NCBI GenBank assembly: GCA_016765685.1
Contig: JAESPR010000046.1
Coordinates: 1-40,100, forward strand
Length of the DNA stretch: 40,100 nt
DNA from: Colwellia sp.
GTDB taxonomy: Bacteria; Pseudomonadota; Gammaproteobacteria; Enterobacterales; Alteromonadaceae
Direction: 5' to 3'
The notes under the pieces are model-generated. The model had not been told where the DNA came from. It did not search any database and saw nothing but the letters and a program-made list of their open reading frames with translations. Each line of letters starts with the position of its first letter. Position 1 is the stretch's first letter. Of this stretch, positions 29,897 to 38,609 are shown piece by piece. The position numbers and the translations under genes are program-made.

Positions 29897-30083
29897 ATGT
29901 GAAAAGTGCGGCGATACTCATCCAGATATAAAGTCTGCTAAAATATGCGAGGCGGGGCATAAGCAGCGCTTTAGTTTAGAAAGCATAAGGGAAGAAGTAG
30001 CAAAAGAGTCTAAGTTTTTAGATGAAAACCCAATTAAAGGGAAACGTAATGCCAAAATTCAGAAAAAAACCAGTAGTAATTGA
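29871..30083 (+). CDS. Hypothetical protein with Cys/His motif (70 aa)
   Basis: ITKCEKCGDTHPDIKSAKICEAGH carries CxxC and CxxxH, likely one zinc site, at residues about 6-30. A helical, charged C-terminus follows (LESIREEVAKESKFLDE). The second ATG (29871) is preferred because AAGG lies 7 bases before it; 29868 is an equal alternative. The next gene starts inside its end. Function unknown. Confidence 0.6.
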   Translation: MAIQIIITKCEKCGDTHPDIKSAKICEAGHKQRFSLESIREEVAKESKFLDENPIKGKRNAKIQKKTSSN

Positions 30084-30336
30084 AGCTATGGTTTGGGATG
30101 GAAACGATCATAGGGGTATGTATGAATTCCTTGGTGGTGATGATAAAGATTTCATGAGCCCGAGTGGTGAAAACTTTTACATAGACCATTCCAAAGTGGC
30201 AGGCGGATTAATGCTAAAAACTCTCGAAGGCGAGCATAAGGCAAGTATTGGGGATTATGTTATAAAAGGAATAAGCGGGGAGTATTACCCGTGCAAGCCT
30301 GATATTTTTTCCAAAACTTACGATAACGTGGAATAA
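30049..30336 (+). CDS. Conserved small phage protein of the MPKFRKKPVVIEA type (95 aa)
   Basis: The start MPKFRKKPVVIEAMVWDGND and the later IGDYVIKGISGEYYPCKPDIF are hallmarks of a very widespread small phage protein. Its role is not known; structural predictions of such proteins suggest a small beta barrel. The ATG at 30049 with AAAGGGAAACGTA before it is preferred over a longer frame that would start inside the previous gene without a binding site. Confidence 0.72.
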   Translation: MPKFRKKPVVIEAMVWDGNDHRGMYEFLGGDDKDFMSPSGENFYIDHSKVAGGLMLKTLEGEHKASIGDYVIKGISGEYYPCKPDIFSKTYDNVE

Positions 30337-30350
30337 CAAAGGATAAAACT

Positions 30351-30467
30351 ATGGATAGACGACCAAGCATTATGGCCGGACGACCGTTGAAATCAAACGC
30401 TAAACCTAAAACAACCAAGCGAGCAGCAGCTAAACCGCAAAAGAAAAAGGGCACTAAAAAAGCATGA
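30351..30467 (+). CDS. Small highly basic protein (38 aa)
   Basis: A short gene with AAAGGATAAAACT before its ATG and an ATGA overlap with the next gene. It contains about 13 Lys or Arg in 38 residues (RPLKSNAKPKTTKRAAAKPQ, then KKKGTKKA) and few hydrophobic ones, so it is probably unstructured and binds nucleic acid. No family recognised. Confidence 0.58.
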   Translation: MDRRPSIMAGRPLKSNAKPKTTKRAAAKPQKKKGTKKA

Positions 30468-30931
30468 TTCACTTAATCCCGTACCTGATCGTTATCATTG
30501 CGTATTTTATCCATAGTGATAATACCAATCGTGCAGCTGCGGGGTTAGTCATCATGTTTTATTCGGTTTCATGGCCACTTCATGAGCTGATGATAGATGA
30601 CCCGCTGATATTCAAAATTGACATAGCAATGACAGCCCTTTTTTACGTCTGCCTAATGCCATTATTAAAGCGTGTTACCTTAATGATCAAGTTATTATGT
30701 GTCACTGATCTACTTTTGACCGTTTTAGACTTGACGGCCAGTTTCGCCTATACTTACAGTGTTAGTTTTGTTTACGAAACTACAGGGAAATTATCAGAAA
30801 TATTGATAATTCTTCAATGGTCGGCCTTATGGGTGCGAGATGTTAGAAGTGTTGGAGCAAGTAATACAAGATCATTGGGTTATTGGGTGGGCCGTACTGG
30901 TGATAGTACGCGCTACATGCTTTATCATTAA
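30464..30931 (+). CDS. Four-span membrane protein (155 aa)
   Basis: Hydrophobic segments at about 3-17 (HLIPYLIVIIAYFIH), 26-40 (AGLVIMFYSVSWPLH), 54-68 (IAMTALFYVCLMPLL) and 74-90 (MIKLLCVTDLLLTVLDL). The last 35 residues are polar with no membrane segment, overlapping another small gene in a different frame from 30840. It lies at the end of the rightward block among other membrane proteins. A role at the cell membrane is all that can be said. Confidence 0.6.
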   Translation: MIHLIPYLIVIIAYFIHSDNTNRAAAGLVIMFYSVSWPLHELMIDDPLIFKIDIAMTALFYVCLMPLLKRVTLMIKLLCVTDLLLTVLDLTASFAYTYSVSFVYETTGKLSEILIILQWSALWVRDVRSVGASNTRSLGYWVGRTGDSTRYMLYH

Positions 30932-31007
30932 CAAGCCGACAGAAGAACAGAAACCTAAATTACCCAATTCTAATGGGATTGATCGCAGAACTAAGGATAA
31001 GAAATGA
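30840..31007 (+). CDS. Small membrane protein in an overlapping frame (55 aa)
   Basis: An ATG at 30840 opens 55 codons in a frame different from the four-span gene, overlapping it by 92 bases. One hydrophobic helix (HWVIGWAVLVIVRATCFII, about 12-30) is followed by a basic tail (EEQKPKLPNSNGIDRRTKDK). Its stop forms an ATGA junction with the next gene, which is the strongest reason to think it real. Confidence 0.55.
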   Translation: MLEVLEQVIQDHWVIGWAVLVIVRATCFIINKPTEEQKPKLPNSNGIDRRTKDKK

Positions 31008-31273
31008 AAGACCATGTAGCGGCAGTTATTCAAAGTTTTGTAGATGTTAAATCAGCAGCCCCTATAGTCATAACAGCAGCGAGCGCCGCAACAGTAGTAA
31101 CAACTGAACCAGCAGAAATCATAATGACATCACTATCCTTATCTGAATGGTCTGCTATAGCGGTTATATTTTCATGTACCGCAACAGGGTTGTTCATGCT
31201 ATCTAATTTTGTTTTTAACCTGATCAAGATAAGACGTGAATTAAAGAACAAGCATGATGATGCTGCAGACTAG
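31004..31273 (+). CDS. Putative holin-like membrane protein (89 aa)
   Basis: A first moderately hydrophobic stretch (APIVITAASAATVVTT, about 19-34) and a clear membrane span (AIAVIFSCTATGLFMLSNFVF, about 51-71) precede a basic, charged C-terminus (KIRRELKNKHDDAAD). This layout fits class II holins, and the gene is close to the lysis genes, but it is on the opposite strand and in the early-type operon. The 3-TM holin at 31270-31728 is the better holin, so this may instead be an antiholin or an unrelated membrane protein. Confidence 0.5.
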   Translation: MKDHVAAVIQSFVDVKSAAPIVITAASAATVVTTEPAEIIMTSLSLSEWSAIAVIFSCTATGLFMLSNFVFNLIKIRRELKNKHDDAAD

Positions 31274-31728
31274 CCGACCTTTTTAGTATCAGTCCCTTTA
31301 GATTTATCAATACTCCTCATGGCGCCAAGCCCAAGCATTCCAGTAACAATAGAGAATAGAGCTCCAGTTTCTAACACTGGTGGCGGATCCAGTTCTTTTG
31401 GCACAATCTCTTTAACCTGCAGTATCGCCCATATCCAAATCATTATTGGGTAAACCACAAATTGATAAGCCATAGCCGCACCACCTACCCAACCTATGAA
31501 TGGGCGCCAACCAGCAACGAAGATACTTTTGTGGGATGCCTCTGCAGCATTGACCTGCAGTTGTCCCATAATTAACTTAACATGAGCGTCGAGCTCTGCA
31601 GCATCACCCCTAAGTCTGAGCTCTTCTAATTTCCTGAGCTCTTCAGCGCGCCTAATAGGATCCGGCCATATTCTTTCGACTGCAGACTTGCCGAGCTCAA
31701 AGATTGCGCTTAGTGGATCAAAACTCAT
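31270..31728 (-). CDS. Holin of the three-TM type (152 aa)
   Basis: Membrane protein that releases the endolysin. It has an amphipathic charged N-terminal helix (RRAEELRKLEELRLRGDAAE) and the typical HKSIFVAGWRPFIGWVGG motif leading into the first span, then YQFVVYPIMIWIWAI and a third span ALFSIVTGMLGLGAM. This arrangement is that of the phage/GTA 3-TM holin family. AAAGGAG lies before the ATG. It overlaps the endolysin gene by 11 bases. It is the last late gene, and its stop shares CTAG with the stop of the convergent gene. Confidence 0.82.
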   Translation of the reverse strand: MSFDPLSAIFELGKSAVERIWPDPIRRAEELRKLEELRLRGDAAELDAHVKLIMGQLQVNAAEASHKSIFVAGWRPFIGWVGGAAMAYQFVVYPIMIWIWAILQVKEIVPKELDPPPVLETGALFSIVTGMLGLGAMRSIDKSKGTDTKKVG

Positions 31729-32143
31729 AGCCGAGCTCCTTTAATACATCTGCAGGATCATGAAACCTCTTACCCTTACCTGGCTTCATGACCTCAAAAT
31801 GGTAATGCTCTGTAATGCCTGGGTAGATATCATTCAATCCCTGGGCATATCCGATAATATCCCCTCGCTCCACATCATCACCAACCACAACGAAAGCATC
31901 CGCATAGAAATACCGCTGACGATCACCGCTAGCAACAGTAATTTCAATATAACGAAGATGTCCTTTCTTAGCATCGTTAGGGTTGTAAGGAAACCCAATC
32001 TTACTAACAGTGCCATCTTCAAAAGCTGTAATGGCTTCATTCTTATGGATGACAAAATCTATCCCCGAATGTTTCCGACCACCACCACGAGGCGCTCCAT
32101 AATGACCCGCCCCGTGTATGTCTGTGGTTCTTACTTTTATCAC
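31718..32143 (-). CDS. M23-family endolysin (141 aa)
   Basis: Zinc peptidase that cuts peptide cross-links of peptidoglycan. Zinc ligands His25 and Asp29 (HSGIDF) and the HxH motif at 113-115 (HYHFEV) are visible. The usual YxHL motif is replaced by YADAF at 80-84, so one conserved His is missing. No signal peptide, so it depends on the holin. The start is GTG at 32141-32143, overlapping the tailspike stop as GTGA. At 141 residues it is a bare catalytic domain. Confidence 0.85.
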   Translation of the reverse strand: MIKVRTTDIHGAGHYGAPRGGGRKHSGIDFVIHKNEAITAFEDGTVSKIGFPYNPNDAKKGHLRYIEITVASGDRQRYFYADAFVVVGDDVERGDIIGYAQGLNDIYPGITEHYHFEVMKPGKGKRFHDPADVLKELGYEF

Positions 32144-34491
32144 TCGAAATTCACGCTGCCATTTTCAACATAAAGGATGGTTTCCCAGAAGTTATCCGCA
32201 CCACCAGCCACCGCCGTTCCCGTTGCAAACTCAATATCAATAATATCAGGTGTGCTTGCTGTTCCTGCGCTGGAGTAAGCCGTGAAGTCGGTGCCGTTAG
32301 TGTTAATCAGCTCAAACGTGTTAGCAGTAACATTGGCGATATCATAAGCAAGGCCGTTCAATTCGACCATACCGACCACATCAGCGACAAATACTCGTTG
32401 ATTGTTCGATAGCCCGTGTGCTACCGATGTTATGACCACCGGGTTAGCTTGTGTCGCCCCTGTGATTACTTTCGAGGCTCCAGCTACTACCGTGTTAGAC
32501 GGTGTTGCAATAGACACAGGTACATTGGTTCCTGTTGTCGTGTAATTGGATAGCGTGGATTCTGTGGCAGACCACTCTATGACTAGGGCTGTATCCTGAT
32601 CCTTGGTTAATACGCCAATATACTTTTGCGTTTGAAGCTGCATATCGCCAGCGACAGGAGCCTTTTTATAACCACTTATCTCAATTCTACACGTTGTATC
32701 TGTAGCGGGGTTATCCACAACAAGGCCAAAAGACTTAACAGCAGTGGCAAGTGTTGCAGCCTTGAATCCTGACTGTTTAAGCACTATTTGACTGGAAGGG
32801 AAAATTCGTGGGTCTTGGTTTATCAAGCTGGGTATTTGAGTTCCTTTACTCTCGAAATAGATTTCATCCGAGAAATTAGCCCCGATGCCAGTGAACGATA
32901 TTCTGTTGACCTGAAATGGTGCTGCCCGGTTACTCGAATAGTTATCCTGAAAAACAATATGCTGATATCTCTGATTAGAATTTAACCCAAAGATGACGCC
33001 GCCAGCGAATGAGTTTTCAATGAAGAATATATCAAGTCCGCCACCATTAAACTCAACGTCCACCCCTACGCAGTTCTTGATTGTATTTTGCTTAGGCGTA
33101 AATTCATCAGTCGTAGCATTAGCGCTGAAAAAGTGTGAGCGCCTTGATCCTTCGTGATAAACATGACTGAAAGTATGCAAGTGAGAGATAGCAAATATCA
33201 AGATATCCACATCATTGGCTTCAATGACGTTAACACCTGACGTTTTACACATCTGAGCGCCGGAGTTAAGGAACCAACCTACCGCGCACTCTTCAATAAC
33301 ACTGCCTTCACTTAGATTCACAGAGGTAATCAGGTCGCTGCATTCTAGCCCCGTGTTACATTTGTTAATCTGACAATTTCTTACCTCGGGAGCAAATCCT
33401 GTTCTAAATTGGATTGCTTTGTTAAATAGGCTTATCTCACACTCCTCAATGACAAAGGGAGACAGGACGGCAGATCCTAGAAGAGCAACCGTAGTTGTAT
33501 TTGTGGAGCCATACAGCGAACTAGTAACTGATGTAAAGGTTGGCGTAAATACGGTAGCCGTATGACCAATAACCTTGTCAGTGTCGATCTTTAGCCTTCT
33601 AGCTCCGCCAGTCATTGCTACGTTGGCGGAGAATGATCCCCAGTTAAAACAGAATGATCCTGCCCCAAAATATCTAATGTGTGATGCTCGGCCTTCACCC
33701 GAAATAAACATCTGAGTTAATCGCTGAGTAGCTGGCGTGGTTAGGTTGAATATTGTCCCGTAATCAACCTCTCCATCCATTCGATAAAACAAACCAGTGG
33801 CCAAAGCAGGAAAATACGTTTCGAACCCGCCAACATTCGGCTGTTGTGCTGCTGCATAAGTACCGCAAGCTACAATAGCCGCTGTATCATCAGTCGAACC
33901 GTCACCCTTTGCGCCGAACTGCTTAACATCCAATCTATTACCTTGAATTCTCAGGACTAAAGATAGAGTAGTAACCCCTGTACATTGAACCACCTCAAAG
34001 GTATTTTCTGTAACCGTAGAGCTAAGAACCACATCCCACATCGCCCCTCCGCCGTTTCCAGTGGTTCTTTCTGCTATGTTTATGGCGTCACCGCCATTTA
34101 CATTTAACAACTCGTCAGCCGCAGCAGCAGCCAATGTGAGATGGTTTTTAACATCTGCTATGGAGTCTGATCGCGTTGCAAAAGGCTCTTGCAAATCGAT
34201 ATTGAAAACAGCATTGGCAAAAGTGTTGTTATCTGCATCTGTAGCATTTGGATAGAATACGATTTTGTATTTCTGGTCTATATGAGGGATAAACTCAGCG
34301 CCAGAGCCGTTAATAGCATAGCCCTGGCTGTTGAATTGAGCCTTGGCTAGTAACGTGCCACCTGTGTTATCGATCGACATCGATATAGGCGTAGTCGTTC
34401 CTGATGCATAGAATTTTATATAGTGGTCATTAGCAGAGACGCTATCCTGCATGTATTGTAATGCGCTGCCTGTAATTGGTGTAAAGCTCAT
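32140..34491 (-). CDS. Tailspike / tail fibre with beta-helix (783 aa)
   Basis: Host recognition and probably polysaccharide-degrading protein. Residues 1-110 form the virion attachment part (PISMSIDNTGGTLLAKAQFN, YKIVFYPN). The sequence DVKQFGAKGDGSTDDTAAI at 188-206 is the entry motif of pectate-lyase-like right-handed beta-helices, which continues to about 600. At about 680-760 lies an E1_FCCH-type module (VVITSVAHGLSNNQRVFV, then TANTFELINTNGTDFTAY). No catalytic residues can be named from sequence alone. It follows the ejection genes, as in P22. Confidence 0.85.
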   Translation of the reverse strand: MSFTPITGSALQYMQDSVSANDHYIKFYASGTTTPISMSIDNTGGTLLAKAQFNSQGYAINGSGAEFIPHIDQKYKIVFYPNATDADNNTFANAVFNIDLQEPFATRSDSIADVKNHLTLAAAAADELLNVNGGDAINIAERTTGNGGGAMWDVVLSSTVTENTFEVVQCTGVTTLSLVLRIQGNRLDVKQFGAKGDGSTDDTAAIVACGTYAAAQQPNVGGFETYFPALATGLFYRMDGEVDYGTIFNLTTPATQRLTQMFISGEGRASHIRYFGAGSFCFNWGSFSANVAMTGGARRLKIDTDKVIGHTATVFTPTFTSVTSSLYGSTNTTTVALLGSAVLSPFVIEECEISLFNKAIQFRTGFAPEVRNCQINKCNTGLECSDLITSVNLSEGSVIEECAVGWFLNSGAQMCKTSGVNVIEANDVDILIFAISHLHTFSHVYHEGSRRSHFFSANATTDEFTPKQNTIKNCVGVDVEFNGGGLDIFFIENSFAGGVIFGLNSNQRYQHIVFQDNYSSNRAAPFQVNRISFTGIGANFSDEIYFESKGTQIPSLINQDPRIFPSSQIVLKQSGFKAATLATAVKSFGLVVDNPATDTTCRIEISGYKKAPVAGDMQLQTQKYIGVLTKDQDTALVIEWSATESTLSNYTTTGTNVPVSIATPSNTVVAGASKVITGATQANPVVITSVAHGLSNNQRVFVADVVGMVELNGLAYDIANVTANTFELINTNGTDFTAYSSAGTASTPDIIDIEFATGTAVAGGADNFWETILYVENGSVNFE

Positions 34492-34498
34492 AAGTTAC

Positions 34499-36502
34499 CT
34501 ACTTTAATTGGTCTACTAATTGTTTTAAGAGTTTAAGCTTATTTGCTTCGTTAATGCCTTGCGCCTTCTCTGCTACCTTTGCCGCCACATCAATAGCCAC
34601 ATCAGTTGGGCCTCTTCTTATTGCTCCAACACCTTGTTTTATAGCTTTCTCGGTAACACCTTGTATTGATGTTGGTGCAAAGCTTCCAAAGGCGTTTTCT
34701 AGTTCATCAACAAGCATAACTTGAGTAAATATATCATCATCAACTCGACCACCTAAGCGCTTAGCAGTGCTTTCTAATTGAGTGATTGAGTCCATTAGCT
34801 GAACCCTTGATTGAACATTACTTAGGAGTCGCCTAGACAATACCCCTAGAGACTTATCAGCATTAGGGCTAGTAAGATCTATCTTTGATCCTGCCGCTTG
34901 CTGGAAGTCATCTAGCGCCCCTCTGCTTTCAGAGAATCTCGTGTTTGCTACTTTGTATTCGTTGGATAGGTCACGTAATGACTCGTTAACATTGCCTCGA
35001 AGCCGTTTAGCTACATTTTCAATATCCCTGGTTAATGGCTTGTCGCTGCTTTTCCCAAAATCTACAAGGTTATCGATGAGCTTCTTAAATTGGTGAACCT
35101 TTAACCCGTCAGGATTGGCTCTTATTTTATCAAAGTCCGTCCATAGATCCTGCAAAGGTTTCTTTAGCTGCTTAAGGGATGCCGAATCAAAGATAGAACC
35201 TGAGAAGTCCAGCTTTTTACCCTCTGGAATAATACCAAACCCTAGTAAGTCATCTTCAAGATTAGCTGAAACTTGTGTTAGATCTGCCTGCTTACCTTTA
35301 AGCCCTAAAGCTGCCTTGTTAACATCTTTTCCGGCCTGCTTATTGATGTTTCGAATAACCTTAACCCGGTCAACTAACGACTTACCGACAATATCAGAAG
35401 GCCTATTCTGTGATGCGAACCGCTTATTCTTTAATCCCTTTTCAACAACTTTCAACATCTCTGCAAAAGCTGTCTTGTCTGCACTTGATGAGCCTTTTAT
35501 TGCTGCAATTGTGCCCTCGTCAATACCTTGATTGATTAGAGCCTTTCCCACTGGGTCATTCTTTACCTTGCCAGCTCCATTGATCATCTTTCTTGCAACC
35601 ACGCCATCATCAGCGCCGGATTCTATAATCTCTCTAATGGTCTGCTTGGTTGGTGTTTCATTAGCGAACAATGATACTGACTCAGGACTAGCAGAAGTGG
35701 CCGCTTTAGGCGTTATGCTAAGCGAACCCCTCAAACTACCAATAGCTGACTTAGCACCCTGGAATGTCTTTTCTAGCACCGGCCCAGCAACTCCAGCCGC
35801 AACTACTTGCTCTGTATCGAACTCACCGCCAGCCGCAACCTGTCCAGCCTCAAGAACTGCTTGAGTACCAGCCGCCGCCGCACCACGACCTATAATAGTT
35901 TTAGCCGCTCCAGCAGGGGTCAATGCAGCGATTGCGCCAACACCTTGGACAGCATCAAGCAATGATGGCCCTGTCTTATTAATAGAAAAGGCCTCATCAG
36001 TTTGGCGATTGATTGCTATTCGTTCACCTTCTGGGGTGGTCACTACGCCAATATTCGGGTCTGCTGCTGTCAATATCTGCCCGAATTCATCAGGATCAAA
36101 GGCAGTCATGGTAGCCAATGCTTCTTTAAACCCTAAGTTCTCGCTTAGCTGGCTAAAGCTCCCTGTTATCTCAGGGATAGCCTCAATTCTAGCCGCTCTG
36201 ACCTGTTCAACTTCGGTAGGTGTTAAGTCCTTGGATGTAACTTCGCCAGCCTCAAAAGACCGGAGTAACTCAGAAGTTCGCTCTCTTTCTTGTCGAAGTC
36301 TATTTCCTCGACCAGAACGCCCACCGCCTAACTTTTGAGATTGCGCCTCTTGCGGTGCTACTTCTTGCTGTTGTTCAGGTTGTTGTTGTACTTCTGCTTG
36401 TTGCCCAGAAAAGAACTCATCAATAGCAACGCCCATCTGTTCGGGGTTAGTCCCGTCTGGAAAGGTAAAAGTCTTGCCTTGTGCTGTTGCTGTTATTGGC
36501 AT
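34499..36502 (-). CDS. Putative ejection protein, P22 gp16-like position (667 aa)
   Basis: Predicted internal virion protein that enters the host with the DNA. It has an N-terminal Q/P-rich disordered segment (about 33-60), a charged helical region and a hydrophobic Ala/Gly-rich part at about 180-240 (LLDAVQGVGAIAALTPAGAA) that could insert into membrane. Long helices follow (LENAFGSFAPTSIQ and others). P22 gp16 is 609 residues and sits in the same order after gp7 and gp20. Sequence similarity to gp16 itself is not obvious to me. Confidence 0.7.
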   Translation of the reverse strand: MPITATAQGKTFTFPDGTNPEQMGVAIDEFFSGQQAEVQQQPEQQQEVAPQEAQSQKLGGGRSGRGNRLRQERERTSELLRSFEAGEVTSKDLTPTEVEQVRAARIEAIPEITGSFSQLSENLGFKEALATMTAFDPDEFGQILTAADPNIGVVTTPEGERIAINRQTDEAFSINKTGPSLLDAVQGVGAIAALTPAGAAKTIIGRGAAAAGTQAVLEAGQVAAGGEFDTEQVVAAGVAGPVLEKTFQGAKSAIGSLRGSLSITPKAATSASPESVSLFANETPTKQTIREIIESGADDGVVARKMINGAGKVKNDPVGKALINQGIDEGTIAAIKGSSSADKTAFAEMLKVVEKGLKNKRFASQNRPSDIVGKSLVDRVKVIRNINKQAGKDVNKAALGLKGKQADLTQVSANLEDDLLGFGIIPEGKKLDFSGSIFDSASLKQLKKPLQDLWTDFDKIRANPDGLKVHQFKKLIDNLVDFGKSSDKPLTRDIENVAKRLRGNVNESLRDLSNEYKVANTRFSESRGALDDFQQAAGSKIDLTSPNADKSLGVLSRRLLSNVQSRVQLMDSITQLESTAKRLGGRVDDDIFTQVMLVDELENAFGSFAPTSIQGVTEKAIKQGVGAIRRGPTDVAIDVAAKVAEKAQGINEANKLKLLKQLVDQLK

Positions 36503-36504
36503 TC

Positions 36505-37746
36505 TTAATTCACCGTGAAAGTTATACCGGATGAAGAGGTAAAGCTATTTTGTTCTGTAGCTTCGCCAGTCTCTCTTTTTAGGTTATCAATCTGGCGTAT
36601 TTGGCTATCCATGAACGCATCCAATTGAGCTTGTTTCTCTTCTGGTGGAGAATCGACATCACCGAGAGTGGCCGCTAATCTTTTGCCCTCGCCCTCGGTC
36701 ATTGCTGCACCAAAAGTTTGCTTAAGTAGTGGTAACACTTGGTTATCAATTGTCGCTTGGTATGCAGCTCTTGCCGTTCCACCCTTGGTCGCACCGAAGC
36801 CGAACTCTTTGGATATTACGTTAAACGCCTTGCCTGTAATTGTGTGAGTGGCAATAGATGATAATTCTCTGAGCTTGCTTGTTACTTCTTGCAATCCTGG
36901 TAATCCAGCCTCGGCTTTTTTCAGATCAGAAAGAGCTTCACCTCTTGCTGTTGCTTCTGCTGTCGCTAACTTAACCGCTGATGCAATATCAGACTTAGCC
37001 TTGGCCACTAATGGGGCTGCTTTAAGTTCGCCCTTTGCCTTGCCTATTGCGACCGATTCCGCTGTGGCTCCTGCTATTTGCGCCTTAGATGCGGTAACTA
37101 AGTCAGTTAATTGCTCATTGAGAGCTATGCGCTCCTCTGCTGAGCTTCCGGCCTTTGGATCTAACCCCGCTTTAATCCTTCTCGCTTTTACTTGATCGCC
37201 TTCGGACATGTCAGATATTAGGTTTTCAAACCCTCGCTGCTCTGCACTTAATTTGCCACCAGGCGCACCCAACAAACCTCTAGTCTGAGCTATTTCAATA
37301 GCGGTATTGCCATTCTTAATCAATGCATTTATTGCTGATGCATCCTCGGATTCAAGAACACTTATGGCCTCTTGAGTATCTCTAAGCTGCTCTGGTGACT
37401 TGCCTTCTTTCGTAAGTCTAGCCATTCGCTTGTTGGCAATTTCTAAAGCGCTATCAATATCAATAGAATCACCCTCAAGGTGTGGTAGAACTTCCTGGGC
37501 AAACTGAGCTATTGAAGATAATTCCCTGTCCTGGTCTGCTGCTTGAATAGCTTGTTGCTGTCTTTGATTGGCTAACTGACCAGCCTCTTGCTGTTGTTGA
37601 AGTAACTGCTGACGAATGGGCGCTTGTTCACGAGTCGTACGTAACTGGTCTAACATGCTGCCAAACTGTAAGCCCTGAGAAGCTGCCGCTACAGGATCAC
37701 CACTTCGAGCAAGCAAAGGGATATTCGAATCTAATTGAAACGCCAT
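36505..37746 (-). CDS. Putative ejection protein, P22 gp20-like position (413 aa)
   Basis: An almost wholly helical protein with a Gln-rich coiled coil at about 40-75 (QQLLQQQQEAGQLANQRQQQ) and a long Ala/Lys-rich helix at about 215-280. The C-terminal half contains ATHTITGKAFNVISKEFGFG and AATLGDVDSPPEEKQAQLDA, typical of podovirus DNA-transfer proteins. It is close to the 471 residues of P22 gp20 and lies between the gp7- and gp16-like genes. Confidence 0.72.
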   Translation of the reverse strand: MAFQLDSNIPLLARSGDPVAAASQGLQFGSMLDQLRTTREQAPIRQQLLQQQQEAGQLANQRQQQAIQAADQDRELSSIAQFAQEVLPHLEGDSIDIDSALEIANKRMARLTKEGKSPEQLRDTQEAISVLESEDASAINALIKNGNTAIEIAQTRGLLGAPGGKLSAEQRGFENLISDMSEGDQVKARRIKAGLDPKAGSSAEERIALNEQLTDLVTASKAQIAGATAESVAIGKAKGELKAAPLVAKAKSDIASAVKLATAEATARGEALSDLKKAEAGLPGLQEVTSKLRELSSIATHTITGKAFNVISKEFGFGATKGGTARAAYQATIDNQVLPLLKQTFGAAMTEGEGKRLAATLGDVDSPPEEKQAQLDAFMDSQIRQIDNLKRETGEATEQNSFTSSSGITFTVN

Positions 37747-38609
37747 TACATTAGCACCTTATAATATCCGGTATCAGGGTCAACAATAACCAAGTCAGGT
37801 CTAGTTTTCTTAAGCTCTTGAGCAATTGGCCCTTCTGTATCTTGAGAACCTACGAGTTCTTTAGCCTCATCTTTCCAGTCCCAGTTGTAAATTCTTATGC
37901 CATCGTCAATATGGGAGAATCGAATATTTTCTTTCAGTCGAATATCAGAGAACGCCGCGAACAATCCTAAGCCGGTAGATAATAAATTCTGTGCGCCTTG
38001 AGCCTGAGCGTTGGCTGCTCCAACCGTTCCCGCTGCTTGAGCGTTACCGATTTGGCCTAGTATACTCGCTGTATTGCCTGCTGCTGCCTGGGTTTGTGTT
38101 CCCGTCTGAGCTGCTGCGTTAGAGCCAATAGTCGCTAGGTTCTGGAAGTTCCCTATCTGGGTTTGTCGATTGGCTATATTCTGTTGTGAGAACTGATTAC
38201 CAAGTAGCAATAGGTTTCTTTGTAGATCGTCACCAGTACCACCAGAACCAACCTTACCCCTAGCTGCTTGTGATTGAAGCAATCTTTGTTCTTGTTGCCC
38301 TGCTAGAGCTTGGAAGAATGGGTTGTTTATTACTGATGATGTGGGGTCATCTATGGCCGTTTGAAGATCACCGAAAGCGCCTTGTAATTGCCCAAGACCT
38401 TCAACACCGGCCTCTCTGAATGGTTCTAGGTCGCCTCGTATTAATTTTAGTGATGCTGCTTGAGCGGCCAAGGCTTTATCGCCTTGAGCTGCTTGCAAGG
38501 CTGCCGCTTCTTTTGCGGCCTCTGATGCTGCCCCGCCAAAGAATGGGTCATTCTCACCGCCTGGGCCAAATCCACCAGGATTGCTTATACTGCCTACAAA
38601 TGCGCTCAC
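37746..38609 (-). CDS. Putative ejection protein, gp7-like, with S74-like C-terminus (287 aa)
   Basis: An Ala/Gln/Gly-rich helical protein (residues about 30-210) with a glycine-rich N-terminus (NPGGFGPGGENDPFFGGAAS). The last 70 residues read SDIRLKENIRFSHIDDGIRI and continue to PDLVIVDPDTGYYKVLM. SDIRLKENI is the start of the intramolecular chaperone domain (peptidase S74) of tailspikes and also occurs at the end of some podovirus internal virion proteins. No Ser/Lys dyad can be confirmed. Position as P22 gp7. Confidence 0.68.
   Translation of the reverse strand: MSAFVGSISNPGGFGPGGENDPFFGGAASEAAKEAAALQAAQGDKALAAQAASLKLIRGDLEPFREAGVEGLGQLQGAFGDLQTAIDDPTSSVINNPFFQALAGQQEQRLLQSQAARGKVGSGGTGDDLQRNLLLLGNQFSQQNIANRQTQIGNFQNLATIGSNAAAQTGTQTQAAAGNTASILGQIGNAQAAGTVGAANAQAQGAQNLLSTGLGLFAAFSDIRLKENIRFSHIDDGIRIYNWDWKDEAKELVGSQDTEGPIAQELKKTRPDLVIVDPDTGYYKVLM

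Noticed and set aside
35115..35864. Rightward ORFs opposite the 667-aa ejection protein
   Set aside because: Ser/Pro/Ala-rich antisense frames of a long leftward gene, a common artefact.
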